A DNA stretch of 64,000 nucleotides. Origin: Argyresthia goedartella (Eukaryota; Arthropoda; Insecta; Lepidoptera; Argyresthiidae). The position numbers and the translations under genes are program-made. The stretch's first letter is position 1, and every line of letters starts with the position of its first letter. Of the stretch, positions 53,701 to 62,199 are shown piece by piece. Under the pieces are notes generated by a model. The model did not search any database. It had not been told where the DNA came from and was given only the letters and a program-made list of their open reading frames with translations. The stretch covers positions 30,319,715-30,383,714 of the forward strand of contig OX463829.1 of assembly GCA_949825045.1 (NCBI GenBank), written 5' to 3'.

Positions 53701-54448
53701 ATGCGATGTTTCATTGCTCCATTTTTCAAAATGCAGAACACCATTATTTGACACGAGCTGTCTTGTATTGCGACTGCTTGCCGACTCGTGTTCGAGTTGG
53801 TCGATTTTTCGATTGCGATTGATATCAGATAAGTATAATAAGTAAGTAAGTAAGTGTATCTACTGGCTCGCAGGGGACGAAGTGTACTGGCTCGTAGGGG
53901 ACGAAGTGTACTGGCTCGTAGGGGACGAAGAGTACCAGCTCATAGTGGACGAAGTGTACTGGCTCGTAGGGGACGAAGACCTCCAAGATACGACGTTTGT
54001 TACTCCTCCGGGATCCACTTACCCGGGACCTGTGCCTCGTGAGCTCGTGAGGCAAGAGTCGCCAACTCACTCATCTCAAAACCAGGATTATTCGAAGGGT
54101 TGAGGTTGAGACTGATTATCATGTGATATTCCATATGCACCGTACCATTATATTCTCCCAATTCAGGGCTCGAGTGGACTAGTTGTGTTGCAAAAATATG
54201 CAAATTATTTCCTTTTGCCTCAACATTAATTATGTGGCGAGGGATATGTCTGGTGTTGACGGTGTGGAGTATGTGGTGTATGTGGTGTATGTGGTGTATG
54301 GTGCTTGCAGATCGACTATGAATCCTACTCGTGGAAGAAGCTCGACCCCGCGAGCGAGGACACCAAGCTGAAGGTCAAGGAGTACTTCTCCTGGAGCGGT
54401 GCAGATGCAGCCGGCCGCCCATTCAACCAGGGCAAGATCTTCAAGTAG
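35727..54448 (+). CDS. eEF1gamma: Translation elongation factor 1 subunit gamma (10 exons)
   Basis: Coding exons: 35727-35738, 35854-36003, 36109-36175, 37344-37486, 47621-47761, 48430-48594, 49084-49226, 50940-51109, 53382-53524, 54311-54448. All introns are GT-AG and the exons sum to 1272 nt (423 aa plus stop), the usual size. The protein is the structural subunit of the eEF1B complex that reloads eEF1A with GTP. Residues 4-85 are a GST N-terminal-like fold ([28 protein letters not shown]). Residues 90-215 are GST-C. Residues 227-265 are a Lys/Glu linker. Residues 270-423 are the conserved EF1G domain ([22 protein letters not shown]-like [16 protein letters not shown] end). The first coding exon is only four codons. 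Intron 6 has a weaker GTGACA donor. No frame break is seen. Confidence 0.97.
36500..36587. mobile_element. Palindromic MITE (88 bp) with 8-bp TSD, eEF1-gamma intron 3
   Basis: The ends ggtcagagtgtcgataaggg and (inverse) ggttggagtgtagataaggg are imperfect inverted repeats of about 23 bp that make up half of the element. The flanks are perfect 8-bp duplications taaacatg (36492-36499 and 36588-36595). The superfamily is unassigned; 8-bp TSDs occur in hAT, P and Merlin groups. Confidence 0.75.
37713..37744. repeat. Perfect 32-bp palindrome
   Basis: The half aggattacagcttgac is followed at once by its exact reverse complement with no spacer. The half resembles the nearby ccctcaagctgtagtcctc (37578-37596), so it may come from local inverted duplication. 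It lies in eEF1-gamma intron 4. Confidence 0.9.
38190..38345 (-). mobile_element. LINE 3' tail fragment
   Basis: The + strand tttca repeats followed by tttatttattgcatacatg have the form of a - strand LINE 3' end with poly(A) signal and short-repeat tail. Only about 150 bp is left. Confidence 0.4.
38412..38738 (-). pseudogene. Acidic ORF resembling a piggyBac N-terminus
   Basis: A - strand frame that includes [16 protein letters not shown] and [14 protein letters not shown]. It is acidic and ends before any catalytic domain. Such acidic leaders start piggyBac transposases, but the match is only compositional. No function is claimed. Confidence 0.3.
39030..41883 (-). pseudogene. LINE ORF2 (endonuclease-RT) with two frame breaks
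   Basis: Endonuclease: [116 protein letters not shown]-terminal domain: [11 protein letters not shown] to [10 protein letters not shown] one-base deletion in a T run at about 41766-41770 separates SETW from LVGETEL. A small deletion at about 39515-39540 shifts the frame before [21 protein letters not shown] is changed to SIPQG; the FADD box is kept. Confidence 0.8.
41872..42943 (-). pseudogene. LINE ORF1 (coiled coil, RRM-like, C-terminal domain), truncated
   Basis: Upstream piece 42943-42443: a charged leader and coiled coil ([16 protein letters not shown]). Downstream piece 42438-41872: an L1-ORF1-like RRM and C-terminal domain ([51 protein letters not shown]) with an Asn-rich tail. One frame change separates them at about 42440. 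The last codons are AAC TTT CGT AAT TAG, and the ORF2 frame (ACT TTC GTA ATT AGC) is +1, as in the other two LINEs. Confidence 0.7.
43641..43736. mobile_element. Second copy of the palindromic MITE, eEF1-gamma intron 4
   Basis: 96 bp with the same two ends as 36500-36587 but in the opposite orientation. The flanks gattttgg and catatact do not match, so the target duplication is lost or this copy moved by other means. Confidence 0.7.
43925..44170 (-). pseudogene. LINE ORF2 C-terminal fragment
   Basis: The - strand reads [19 protein letters not shown] and [18 protein letters not shown], the conserved end of Jockey/CR1-like ORF2 (compare KCYYNVQDFLSDK at 23.2 kb). Only this end remains. Confidence 0.6.
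44427..46932 (-). mobile_element. 5'-truncated LINE with 7-bp TSD, eEF1-gamma intron 4
   Basis: Flanked by AGCTCAT at 44420-44426 and 46933-46939, with a 3' tail of attatgaaa-like repeats (44427-44452). It is the same family as the open ORF2 at 1-2135; both read through TEWCDL and [13 protein letters not shown] with few changes. It is cut at the 5' end inside the endonuclease. Confidence 0.88.
44724..46932 (-). pseudogene. LINE ORF2, frame-shifted copy of the family at 1-2135
   Basis: The RT part is open for 648 codons (46670-44724): [55 protein letters not shown], then a long C-terminal domain ending [20 protein letters not shown]. The endonuclease tail (46932-46667) ends DKHAPIKK and a stop. 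The copy at 1-2135 has seven A at this place and this one has six, so the split is a one-base deletion in a run of A. Confidence 0.85.
49690..50870 (-). pseudogene. Old LINE fragment (RT thumb and RNase H) in eEF1-gamma intron 7
   Basis: 50870-50397 on the - strand gives [12 protein letters not shown] (a mutated YADD), [33 protein letters not shown] and [14 protein letters not shown]. 50160-49690 gives [19 protein letters not shown] and [19 protein letters not shown], the start of RNase H. Many stops are present. The two parts are separated by a younger insertion at 50160-50396. Confidence 0.6.
50160..50396 (+). mobile_element. LINE 3' UTR fragment nested in the older LINE
   Basis: The + strand sequence ends aaaataaattatttcattttt followed by a T run. 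It is a 3' UTR with poly(A)-type signal and short-repeat tail, inserted between the RT thumb and RNase H parts of the - strand LINE. Confidence 0.5.
51703..52026 (+). other. Unidentified 107-codon open frame in intron 8
   Basis: The frame reads like protein ([51 protein letters not shown]) but I recognise no family. Its first codon is not an obvious start. It may be a transposon or pseudogene scrap. No function is proposed. Confidence 0.25.
53855..53977 (+). repeat. 24-bp minisatellite, five units
   Basis: Unit gtgtactggctcgtagggga plus cgaa repeats at 53882, 53906, 53930 and 53954. A first, slightly longer unit is at about 53855, and the fourth unit is diverged. It follows an aagt repeat (53840-53855). 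It lies in eEF1-gamma intron 9. Confidence 0.9.
54264..54300 (+). repeat. 9-bp tandem repeat next to the last splice acceptor
   Basis: The unit tatgtggtg repeats about four times and ends 10 bases before the ag of intron 9. The usual pyrimidine tract before the acceptor is replaced by this purine-rich repeat plus gtgcttgcag. Confidence 0.8.
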
Positions 54449-54600
54449 ACCCTCCAACAGACACCTCACCTCATGTCTACTGCGACCGAGCTAATATAAG
54501 AGAAAATGGCCCTTTTGATACACTTCACCCGCATTTAAACCTTAGCGATCTCGAATCGTCCGTTCACTGCATTTGTATGAAAATCTGATGTGGAAAAGTA

Positions 54601-54606
54601 AATAAA
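54601..54606 (+). terminator. Poly(A) signal of eEF1-gamma
   Basis: AATAAA 153 bases after the stop codon. It is the first such hexamer downstream and gives a short 3' UTR, as expected for a highly expressed gene. Confidence 0.75.
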
Positions 54607-54669
54607 TTGAATTATTTATATCTACCGAGTCGTTTAATTGGATAGGAACAAAGAAAAGATAGGTTCCAA

Positions 54670-55696
54670 AGCAAAAACAAATACTTTATTTTAATTATAA
54701 TTCAGACTTTTGCCTAAACTGATATAATTATTCTCTTCAACATTACATACATGCGCTCCTTAGATAATATTGCATCAATGAAACCAACTAATATTCCGAG
54801 ATACGGCGTGAAGCGCCGGCAACGAAGCGGACAGACCATCCGCGCCGATCTCGACCTTGTGTCGTACGCAATACGGACCTGGGCGGGCAAGCGGGGCGTG
54901 CGGCCGACAGTACACACACCCAGCCAGCTTCAGCTACGCAAACTAGGGCAACGTGATTATACAACATCGTAACATCCTCGACGTAGCAATAACAGGGGAT
55001 AGTTTACATTACTCCTAAGTAATAAGGATCACTTCCACACAGCCGTCTCATGTGAAAGCTGGGAGCCTACACTATCGTACAATACGAGTACACCTCGAAC
55101 AATTCAATAAACATCAAAAATGCAACGTCAACTGTGGCTGAATAGAAGAGAATACAAAACGACGCTATAAATACACGATACAATAGGAAATCGGGTAAAT
55201 TTACAATTTCTCAAAAAATTATAACATTGTTCTCTCGCATCGAGTCAGTACAATAGAGTTTATATAAAATATTAAGACTTATGCACCGATGAGGGTAGGG
55301 ACGATGAGCGAAGATATAAGTAATGATACCGACTAACTGTAGACTGTAGGGCGCACGCGCAGGTTGCTTGTACCAGTTGTACCGGACACGCGAGGGCCAG
55401 CCAGGGAGGACCACATCCATTCATAGTGCATATAGAGGATAGGTACTCATACACAGTAGCGAATTTCATTTTATTTACCCACTAAATAGTAAATGTCTCT
55501 GTCATTTAAATTTTACGACTGAACATTTATAATTTTTAACAATTTAATTATTATTTTCTCAAAATATTTAGGGCATGTGGTAGAAGTTCGGTACAAACAC
55601 TGCTTAGGGACTTGTAGGTGTGGTCAGCAGCGTGTGGAGGATAGACTAGCGTCATTGCCGACGACTGCTGCCGCTGCCGCTGCCGCTGGTGGGCTC
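54670..55696 (-). other. Possible last exon and 3' UTR of a convergent gene
   Basis: On the - strand gtttacag marks an acceptor before 55696. The sequence then runs through GGCAGC repeats to a stop (frame 1 gives EPTSGSGSGSSRRQ and stop at 55652; another frame stays open for 47 codons). An AATAAA is at 54690-54685. Frame and identity are unresolved, because upstream exons are not recognisable in the window. Confidence 0.35.
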
Positions 55697-56511
55697 CTGT
55701 AAACAAAACACAATATCATTGAACACTGATGAGCCTGAGCGTATGCTGGCTGGGACGCAGGTGACGCGCAGTGCGGGGCAGACTAGGCAAACATAGGCCG
55801 CGAGCGTATGCTGCGACGCATAAACCCGCTACGACCGCGCCATAATACTTGCGAACTCGTAGGAAATCTACTATTTTACCATTGCCATTCGAATAAGTGC
55901 ATTTTATGCATCGATAACAGTGATTAAAAAATTAAAACGCTCTTTTACCATGGAACAACTTGCTCCATGCTTTTACTCACTAGAGATTAAATGACATTTG
56001 AATTTGGAACAAGCGTCATTACTCGTATACGAATTATTTATGTACCTACTAAAATAAACGCGCTGAACGTAACTACTATTGGCAGGCTGAATAGAGCTAG
56101 ACATCCATTGACAAAAAAAAGACAAACACAACCCGCCAATTTTAGAGATTGAATTACTTAGGTTATTTTCTGTTACTTATCGTGGTGTTTCATTGGAAAA
56201 TATATTAGCGATCTAATAAAATGAGTTCTCCCAGTGATGAAAATGAATCACTTACTCCGGAATAATTTCTTTCGAAAGCAGCAATGTCGTAGATAATTTG
56301 TTGCCGCCACAATCTGGGGAGATTTACCTAAAAGCCTACAATTTGTTCTGCGACTGGAAAACCACGAATAGCGCCAAAACCTTGCTTGTCAGACACCGTT
56401 TTTCTGAACTATGTATTTCAACGAATTATCCAAGACTAAAAAGCCGTCGTCACTGTGGATCCTAAGTATATTCAAAGCCATAGCAAGAGTCAAAGACAAC
56501 ATCGATATATA

Positions 56512-57820
56512 CATAGTCAGGTCATAAGTTCTGTCACATGTGCAATATGAAATAATTTAGACATGTTTATTATTTATGTAAACATTTATATAGCAAAATG
56601 TACTTAATAAAACATAGATTCATATGGTAATAAAGTTTATTCAAAATGACCCCCGCGATTTTGAATACAGGCCTTTATTCTGCGCGGCCAGTCGTCTATC
56701 GCAGCACGAACGAGGTCCATGTCAATATCGGCGGCTGCCTTAATCAAGGATGCCTTGAGTGACTCCAAATCAGGATGAGGCTTTGAGCAGGCCTTTTCCT
56801 CCAAGTGTTGCCATATCTTGTAATCTAACGGACTCAAATCTGGACTGGAGGAGGGCCAGTCTTCGTGCCGGATGAAGTCGATTTCACGCGCCGCCAGCCA
56901 GTCTTGTGTGCTTTTCGCTCTATGAGCTGGCGCAGAATCTTGTTGGAATACCCAGTGCCTGTTATTAAACATGGTATGAGAAACAGGTTCCACAAGGTTC
57001 TTGAGGACTGTATTTTGATACACAACTGCAATCGTTTTTACGCCTTTCTCACAAAAATGTACCTCAGTTAAGCCCCAATAAGAGACTCCCAACCAAACCA
57101 TGAGCGAGGATGGAAAATGACCTCGTTGGACACGCGGAATACGGTTGCTCGCTTCTTCACTGCTGTGTGCGTACACCTTATCATTTTGTTTGTTGTAGCT
57201 CTCTTCCACGGTGAAAATTTTTTCATTCGAAAAAAGAATTTCCCGATGCTTTTTTCCCGCGTACCGCTTCAACAAAGCGCGGCATCTCTTCAGTCTCAGG
57301 TCCATTAAACGAGCGTCCAAACGATGTCCTGTTTTTTTTCGATATGCCCTAAGCCCTAAGTCTTCATTTAACACCCTTTTCACCGTGGTGCTGCTTAACC
57401 CCATCTGAAGGGCCAACAGTTTCTGCTTACGTATGGGATTTCTTTGAATTCGCGCCTTCACAGCTTTTATCACTGCTGGAGTCCTAACAGAGCGAGGGCG
57501 ACCACTTCTTGACCTGTCATCTACACTAGAGTCTTCATTGTATCGTTTTATGGTACGATAAACGAATCTTTTGGTTATATTCAAATTTTTCAGTAAGTCG
57601 AAAATCTGAATTGGCGCGTAACCGCAACGATGCAACTCTATAACTGCGACACGGTCTTCTTTAAGTGTCCACTCCATATTTAAAAATGAGGAAAATTCTA
57701 AAAAGTACACATTTTTATTTTAATGAAAAATTCGAAATTCGAATTCAATAAACTTTTTTGTGGCCAGCGTTCTAAATTCAAAAGTTTTTATTGTGTGACA
57801 GAACTTATGACCTGACTGTG
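56512..57820 (-). mobile_element. Mariner element (maT/DD37D-like), complete ends
   Basis: 1309 bp between TA dinucleotides (56510-56511 and 57821-57822). The 26-bp inverted ends share AGTCAGGTCATAAGTTCTGT and differ at one base near the tip. The transposase lies on the - strand. The near-identical ends and open ORF point to a recent arrival in the older recombinase pseudogene. Confidence 0.9.
56637..57677 (-). CDS. Mariner transposase with a mutated catalytic Asp
   Basis: 346 codons from the ATG at 57677 (MEWTLKEDRVAV); the frame extends 11 codons further upstream only from a GTG. The N-terminal helix-turn-helix (about 5-110) carries RSRSGRPRSVRTP. The DDE domain has three sites: LFSNEKIF, where the first Asp is Asn; QQDSAPAHRA, second Asp intact; and SPDLSPLDY, third Asp intact. 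There are 37 residues between the second and third acids, the DD37D spacing of maT mariners. Asn at the first site should abolish cleavage, although the frame is otherwise unbroken. Confidence 0.88.
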   Translation of the reverse strand: MEWTLKEDRVAVIELHRCGYAPIQIFDLLKNLNITKRFVYRTIKRYNEDSSVDDRSRSGRPRSVRTPAVIKAVKARIQRNPIRKQKLLALQMGLSSTTVKRVLNEDLGLRAYRKKTGHRLDARLMDLRLKRCRALLKRYAGKKHREILFSNEKIFTVEESYNKQNDKVYAHSSEEASNRIPRVQRGHFPSSLMVWLGVSYWGLTEVHFCEKGVKTIAVVYQNTVLKNLVEPVSHTMFNNRHWVFQQDSAPAHRAKSTQDWLAAREIDFIRHEDWPSSSPDLSPLDYKIWQHLEEKACSKPHPDLESLKASLIKAAADIDMDLVRAAIDDWPRRIKACIQNRGGHFE

Positions 57821-58010
57821 TATTAAAGTAGGTATGTACCTACTCAAAGTTGCTGGCATACTTAAAACGGCTATCCGAGGGCACAGACTTGAAATATTAA
57901 TGTCCGAGGGTCATAATCTTAAGCCAAAGAAATCCAGAGTGCTAACCTCCGAAAACATTGCGCGTTTTCTAAATGATGCGCCTGACATTGCTTTCTGGCC
58001 GTAAAAGTAA

Positions 58011-58924
58011 GTACTTACTTAGGTATGTACTTAGTTCCTACCTATTTAAGTACAAACTCACTCTACTTTATAAGGTATTCTGTAGATACCTACATATTTT
58101 TAATAATTGTTCACAGGTTGTGCTAATCTTCGGTTTAAGGCGCTAACTCGTCCGTGCAAAGGTCCCCGTTACTCCAGCCGCAGGGTGAGAGGGACGGAAT
58201 CGGGAAAAAATAAAAAAAACGTAGCGTAAACCACAGAAAAATTGTTTAGTAAATATAGTTTAAAAAAACTAAAAAACGCGCTTTTAAAGCACTTCGAACT
58301 AAAAAGTTAAAAATAATTTTTAATATAACCTTAAAACAATAATGAATAAAAAATACTATTATTATTGTGAAACAAAAAGTGTCGGGCGCTCGATGTACGA
58401 AAGATATGGAATAAACACCTCTTGTTTTCGTAATTAAATTCTATCGAGAAATTTTTATCCAATCGCGTTTCCCTTTAGTGAAAATCTTAATCAAATACTC
58501 AATAAACGTTAACCCAAAAATCAAATCTATAGATAACTTCATGGTGGAGTAAATGTATTCGAAAAAAACCCCATTTTTTTTCGTGTCGTCTTAAATGGGG
58601 CCTGTCGCAGTAATGAATTATTGAAGATAAACGACATCCAAAAACACTCGGAAAGATTATTATTGGTCGTTTTAAAAGATACTAAAACAAAAATTTATAG
58701 AACGTTAAGAATACGTAAAGATCGTCGAAAAATATCAAGCTGTGCGGCTGGAAAATACAAAAATCAACAGGTTTTTCATATAATACTATGACGGAAAATT
58801 TACTCGGCTACCAATTGAAATCAACAAAATAGGTGCGATGCCAAAAACGATTGCCACATTCTTTAATCTATAAAACCCCGAACAGTACACAGGACATTGC
58901 TTTCGTTGAAGCTCTGCCACCCTT
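58011..58924. other. AT-rich stretch without a recognised gene
   Basis: It contains ttaaaaaaactaaaaaacgcgctttt-like sequence near 58260, a motif I associate with repeats in many moth genomes, but I cannot define an element. No coding region is supported. Confidence 0.3.
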
Positions 58925-59335
58925 TTTTTTTCAAGTTCAAAGATTTTTATTCATAATAGCACAAAAATTGAGACTTAATGAACCTCATAACATAATCAAG
59001 AAAGCATAATATAACATAAAGTAGGTGCCTAATTATTACATACAACATAATATATAGGGTGCATTGAACTAGTTTAATGCCAGATATCGGTGTCTTGTAA
59101 AAAGTCATTAATTATGTAGTAGGCCTTAGCGCACAAAGTGTGCTTTATACATTTTTTGAATCGAGCTTCAGTCAAGTTTTGTATTTATTGCGGAATTTTA
59201 TTGTAGAAGCGTATACAGTGTCCCATAAAAGAACTGCTAACTTGTGAGTCTGATCATTGGAAAAGCAAGTTTATGTTTATTTCTAGTTTGCACGTTGAAC
59301 CATAAACAGAGTTTACCAGCCAGTATAAATGGTGC
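58925..59335 (-). pseudogene. LINE ORF2 C-terminus and 3' UTR fragment
   Basis: The - strand gives KYKT.LK..SKN and CAKAYYIINDFLQDTDIWH, the conserved last residues of a Jockey/CR1-like ORF2, followed by a 3' UTR and a T-rich boundary at 58923-58932. It is decayed. Confidence 0.5.
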
Positions 59336-59371
59336 TCATGACCCCAAAATCATGTTTATGAACCTTTCAGG

Positions 59372-60370
59372 GTGAAACCTCTCGAGGTTGCGGTGGAAGT
59401 GCTCGACACTGAGACTGGCGTCACTAATAAGACCTCCATGACGCCTCAGCGTCAGAAGTTCTCCCCAAAAGATGTTTTCCAGGTGGCTCGTGGCAAATCA
59501 CCCGGCCACGACGGTCTGAGTGTGGAGCACATCCATTATGTTGGCGATGCGATCTTCAGTATTCTGTCTATGGTGTTTAACATGTGCTTACAACATAGCT
59601 ACCTACTCAAGGGTTTGATGAAGACTGTTGTAGTTCCAATTGTAAAGAACAAAACTGGCGATCTGTCGAATATGGGCAACTATAGACCCATATCGCTTGG
59701 TACAATAATGGGCAAGGTATTTGAAAGGCTTTTGCAGCCCGAGCTTATGAGAAATGTAAGAATCAGTGACGCCCAGTTTGGTTTTCGTCCTGGGCTCTCG
59801 ACAGACTCCGCGATATTATGTCTGAAAAACACCGTAAACTATCACAAAAACAGAGACACGTCAGTATACGTATGTTTCTTGGATCTTAGTAAAGCTTTCG
59901 ACTTAGTTAACTATGGCATACTCTGGGACAAGATGACGAAGGCTCTGGTACCGGATGATATCGTGGATCTGATGAGGTTCTGGTGCGAGAACCAAACTAA
60001 CAATGTAAGATGGGGCGACACAGAATCTAGTAGTTATAGGCTAGATTGTGGTTTGCGTCAAGGTGGATTGACCTCTCCGGATCTATTCAACGTGTATGTT
60101 AATGACTTGATCGAGGAGCTTAGGAGCGCCGATGTCGGATGCTGGTTCAATAATGTATGTTTTAATAATAACTACTTTTAATAGTAACTTTTTTTTTGTA
60201 TAAAATTTCAATTTACTAAACTGTTAACTACATACAAACAGTTTTAATTTAATAACTATACCTACTGCTTATTCCGGTGATGATTGAATCTGTTTTGTTC
60301 TATTTTGTTTTAATTTTTGTACTGAATTTATATGGGTTTTGTATAGCCTGAAATAAAGAAATTATTATTA
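59372..60370 (+). pseudogene. LINE RT fragment, internally deleted, with (ATT)n tail
   Basis: The RT fingers and palm are open (59372-60180): ARGKSPGHDGLSVEHIHYVG, NYRPISLGTIMGKVFERL, FGFRPGLSTDSAI, CFLDLSKAFDLVNYG, GLRQGGLTSPDLFNVYVNDL. The frame ends just before the FADD box, then joins a 3' UTR ending gcctgaaataaagaaatt plus ATT repeats. The 5' end (endonuclease) is missing. The same tail is seen at 13540-13661. Confidence 0.75.
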
Positions 60371-60374
60371 TTAC

Positions 60375-60670
60375 ATGCACGTGCTCAAAACGCTGAGCGG
60401 GCATGAATCTGCCGAAAGTGAAATAGTGTGTCTAGTAACCTTGGACTTCTGACACGCTAAGCACGTTGTACACCATTCGTTGATGTTTCTGTTCATCTTA
60501 TTCCAAACAAATCTGTGTGAAATATTTTTTCGATTCTGAGGGAACATATGGTATCGGTTGACCGGTTGCTGTATATACCTGGGTATTTCGGCCGGGTATC
60601 CTCCTGCGCTTCGGTACGGATATGTTCGCGCCGGTATGGATTAAGTAAGTATTTCTCGCCGGTCTTGAAA
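60375..60670 (-). pseudogene. Gypsy-type pol remnant: protease joined to integrase zinc finger
   Basis: Read on the - strand, 60670-60545 gives a retropepsin core (NTYLIHTGANISV) with His in place of the catalytic Asp. It then passes within a few bases to an integrase HHCC-type finger (FVWNKMNRNINEWCTTCLAC) and GRFMPAQRFEHVH at 60413-60375. RT and RNase H, which should lie between, are gone. The end is cut by the LINE tail at 60370. The sequence 60700-61000 may be further gag-like remnant, not recognised. Confidence 0.55.
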
Positions 60671-61294
60671 CGAGAGTGAAAGTAACATAATCTCGAGTTT
60701 TTTCTTAAAGGGCACGGACTTCTTTGACGTACTTGAAAACGGCTTACTTCGGCAAAACTGCCGACGATTGTTGTTGTTTCGAATTGCTGCCAGTTGATGT
60801 TACAGTTTTGTTAGCTCAGCGGTCAGGTGCATTACCGGGTCATTTTCCTTGCTTAGCGCAGCAACTTGCTCGTGACTTGAGACTTCGTAGACATCGTCGG
60901 CCATTTGGGATAATTTGTTGTTTCCTTTCGCCATATTTGTCAAACAAAACACTCTGCCATTTCGTCGTTGATTCGTCCTCCTCCTAACTACTTTCTATCA
61001 CTATCTAACTTTGTTATTACAAATACTTAGATTATATACAAATTGATGTGAGATCTTATCACGTAGCTAGATTATGTACATGGTATGATATATCCTTTAT
61101 CTGTGATGGCTGACACGTTCCGTAGATAAAACTCAAATAACACGTGGGTACGTGAGGAAAAATATCAACCGGCACAAAGGTAAATGGAAATGTGCTGATT
61201 GTAAATCGCTTAAAAAGGGCCAAACCTCACCGCCGCCACCTGCCCGGTTGGCCTCCCCGCGGTTTCATCTGCAGACACCCCAAACCAGGCTTCA

Positions 61295-62066
61295 ATGATA
61301 AACGTGGATTCCGCGGCGCTAACCACCTACCTGGACGCGAAGTTCGAATCCCTACGCAACGACTGGAAGTCGGATATCAACGCGGCCCTCGCCAAAATCC
61401 ATAATATTATAAAAGCGTCAGTATTGACGGAAATAAAAGGGGCCATAGAATCGCTGAAGGAAGAGTTTGGTGCCACTACTGATTTCCTTGCCGCTGAACA
61501 GGCGGAGTGCAAGAGCGACCTGCTAGCCTCCAGCAAGAAGTGAGTTGAGCTTGAAAAGCAAATTATTGAAAGCTTCAGCACCGTATGGTTGTATCCGAAA
61601 ACCTCTCCCGGAGCCACAATCTAGAGCTTCACGCAGTGCCCGAGCAAAACATCGAAAACGTCGTGCAGCTCTTCAAAGTGAGGTGGTAAAAGTCCCGATA
61701 ACGAAACCTGAAATCAGATCCTGCCGAAGAATAGCCAAACTGGATAGTACATCGTCGAGACCCCGCAACATACTAATCACCCTGCCGTCTGAGCGACACC
61801 GTGACAATATAATATCTGCGCTGAAAAAATACAATAAAGACACCCCTTAGCTCACATCAGGCCGAACCTGATCGGCTTATCAGGAGCAGACGAGCCGATC
61901 TTCGTCGCAGAACGCACGCATGCACGTAGCCGCGAGGAAATACAAGGCCCATGGTTACAAATTTGTATGGGTGAAATTTGGAACAGTCTATGTTAGAAAA
62001 GACGAGCAGTTGCCGCACATTCATATTAAGGACAAATTTGCTTTGGACAAACTGTCCTTATTTTAA
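61295..62066 (+). pseudogene. LINE ORF1 remnant (coiled coil and FP-like domain)
   Basis: It opens MINVDSAALTTYLDAKFESL with a helical region. It breaks at 61541, resumes in other frames (RPRNILITLPSERHRDNI at about 61760) and ends with the FP-like YKFVWVKFGTVYVRKDE, stopping at 62066. Three or more frame changes. Confidence 0.6.
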
Positions 62067-62199
62067 GAAAAATCCTACTCGTCCGTGGCACTTTAACTAA
62101 GTGATAATTTTTCTTTTCCATAAGAATATTTTATCAAAATGTGAACAGAATATAACTGCCTAATAATTAAAATATCTACCCACACTGCTATCATTGCAA

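Larger units (their letters stand above)
56221..58010 (+). pseudogene. Tyrosine-recombinase-like (Crypton-type) N-terminus, split by a mariner
   Basis: 56221-56509 reads MSSPSDENESLTPE, then out of frame YLKAYNLFCDWK and YFNELSKTKKPSSLW...RVKDNIDI. After the mariner, 57840-58010 continues YSKLLAYLKRLSEG and LKPKKSRVLTSENIARFL. This order matches the N-terminal SAM-like domain of an insect protein family with tyrosine recombinase cores (Crypton-like; recalled, not searched). At least two frame breaks and two stops are present, and the catalytic domain is absent. Confidence 0.55.

Noticed and set aside
53840..53980. CRISPR-like array
   Set aside because: Units are contiguous 24-bp repeats without unique spacers; this is a minisatellite in an insect intron.
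60724..60987. 87-codon + strand frame ending VDSSSS
   Set aside because: No domain, and it lies opposite a probable Gypsy gag-pol relic.
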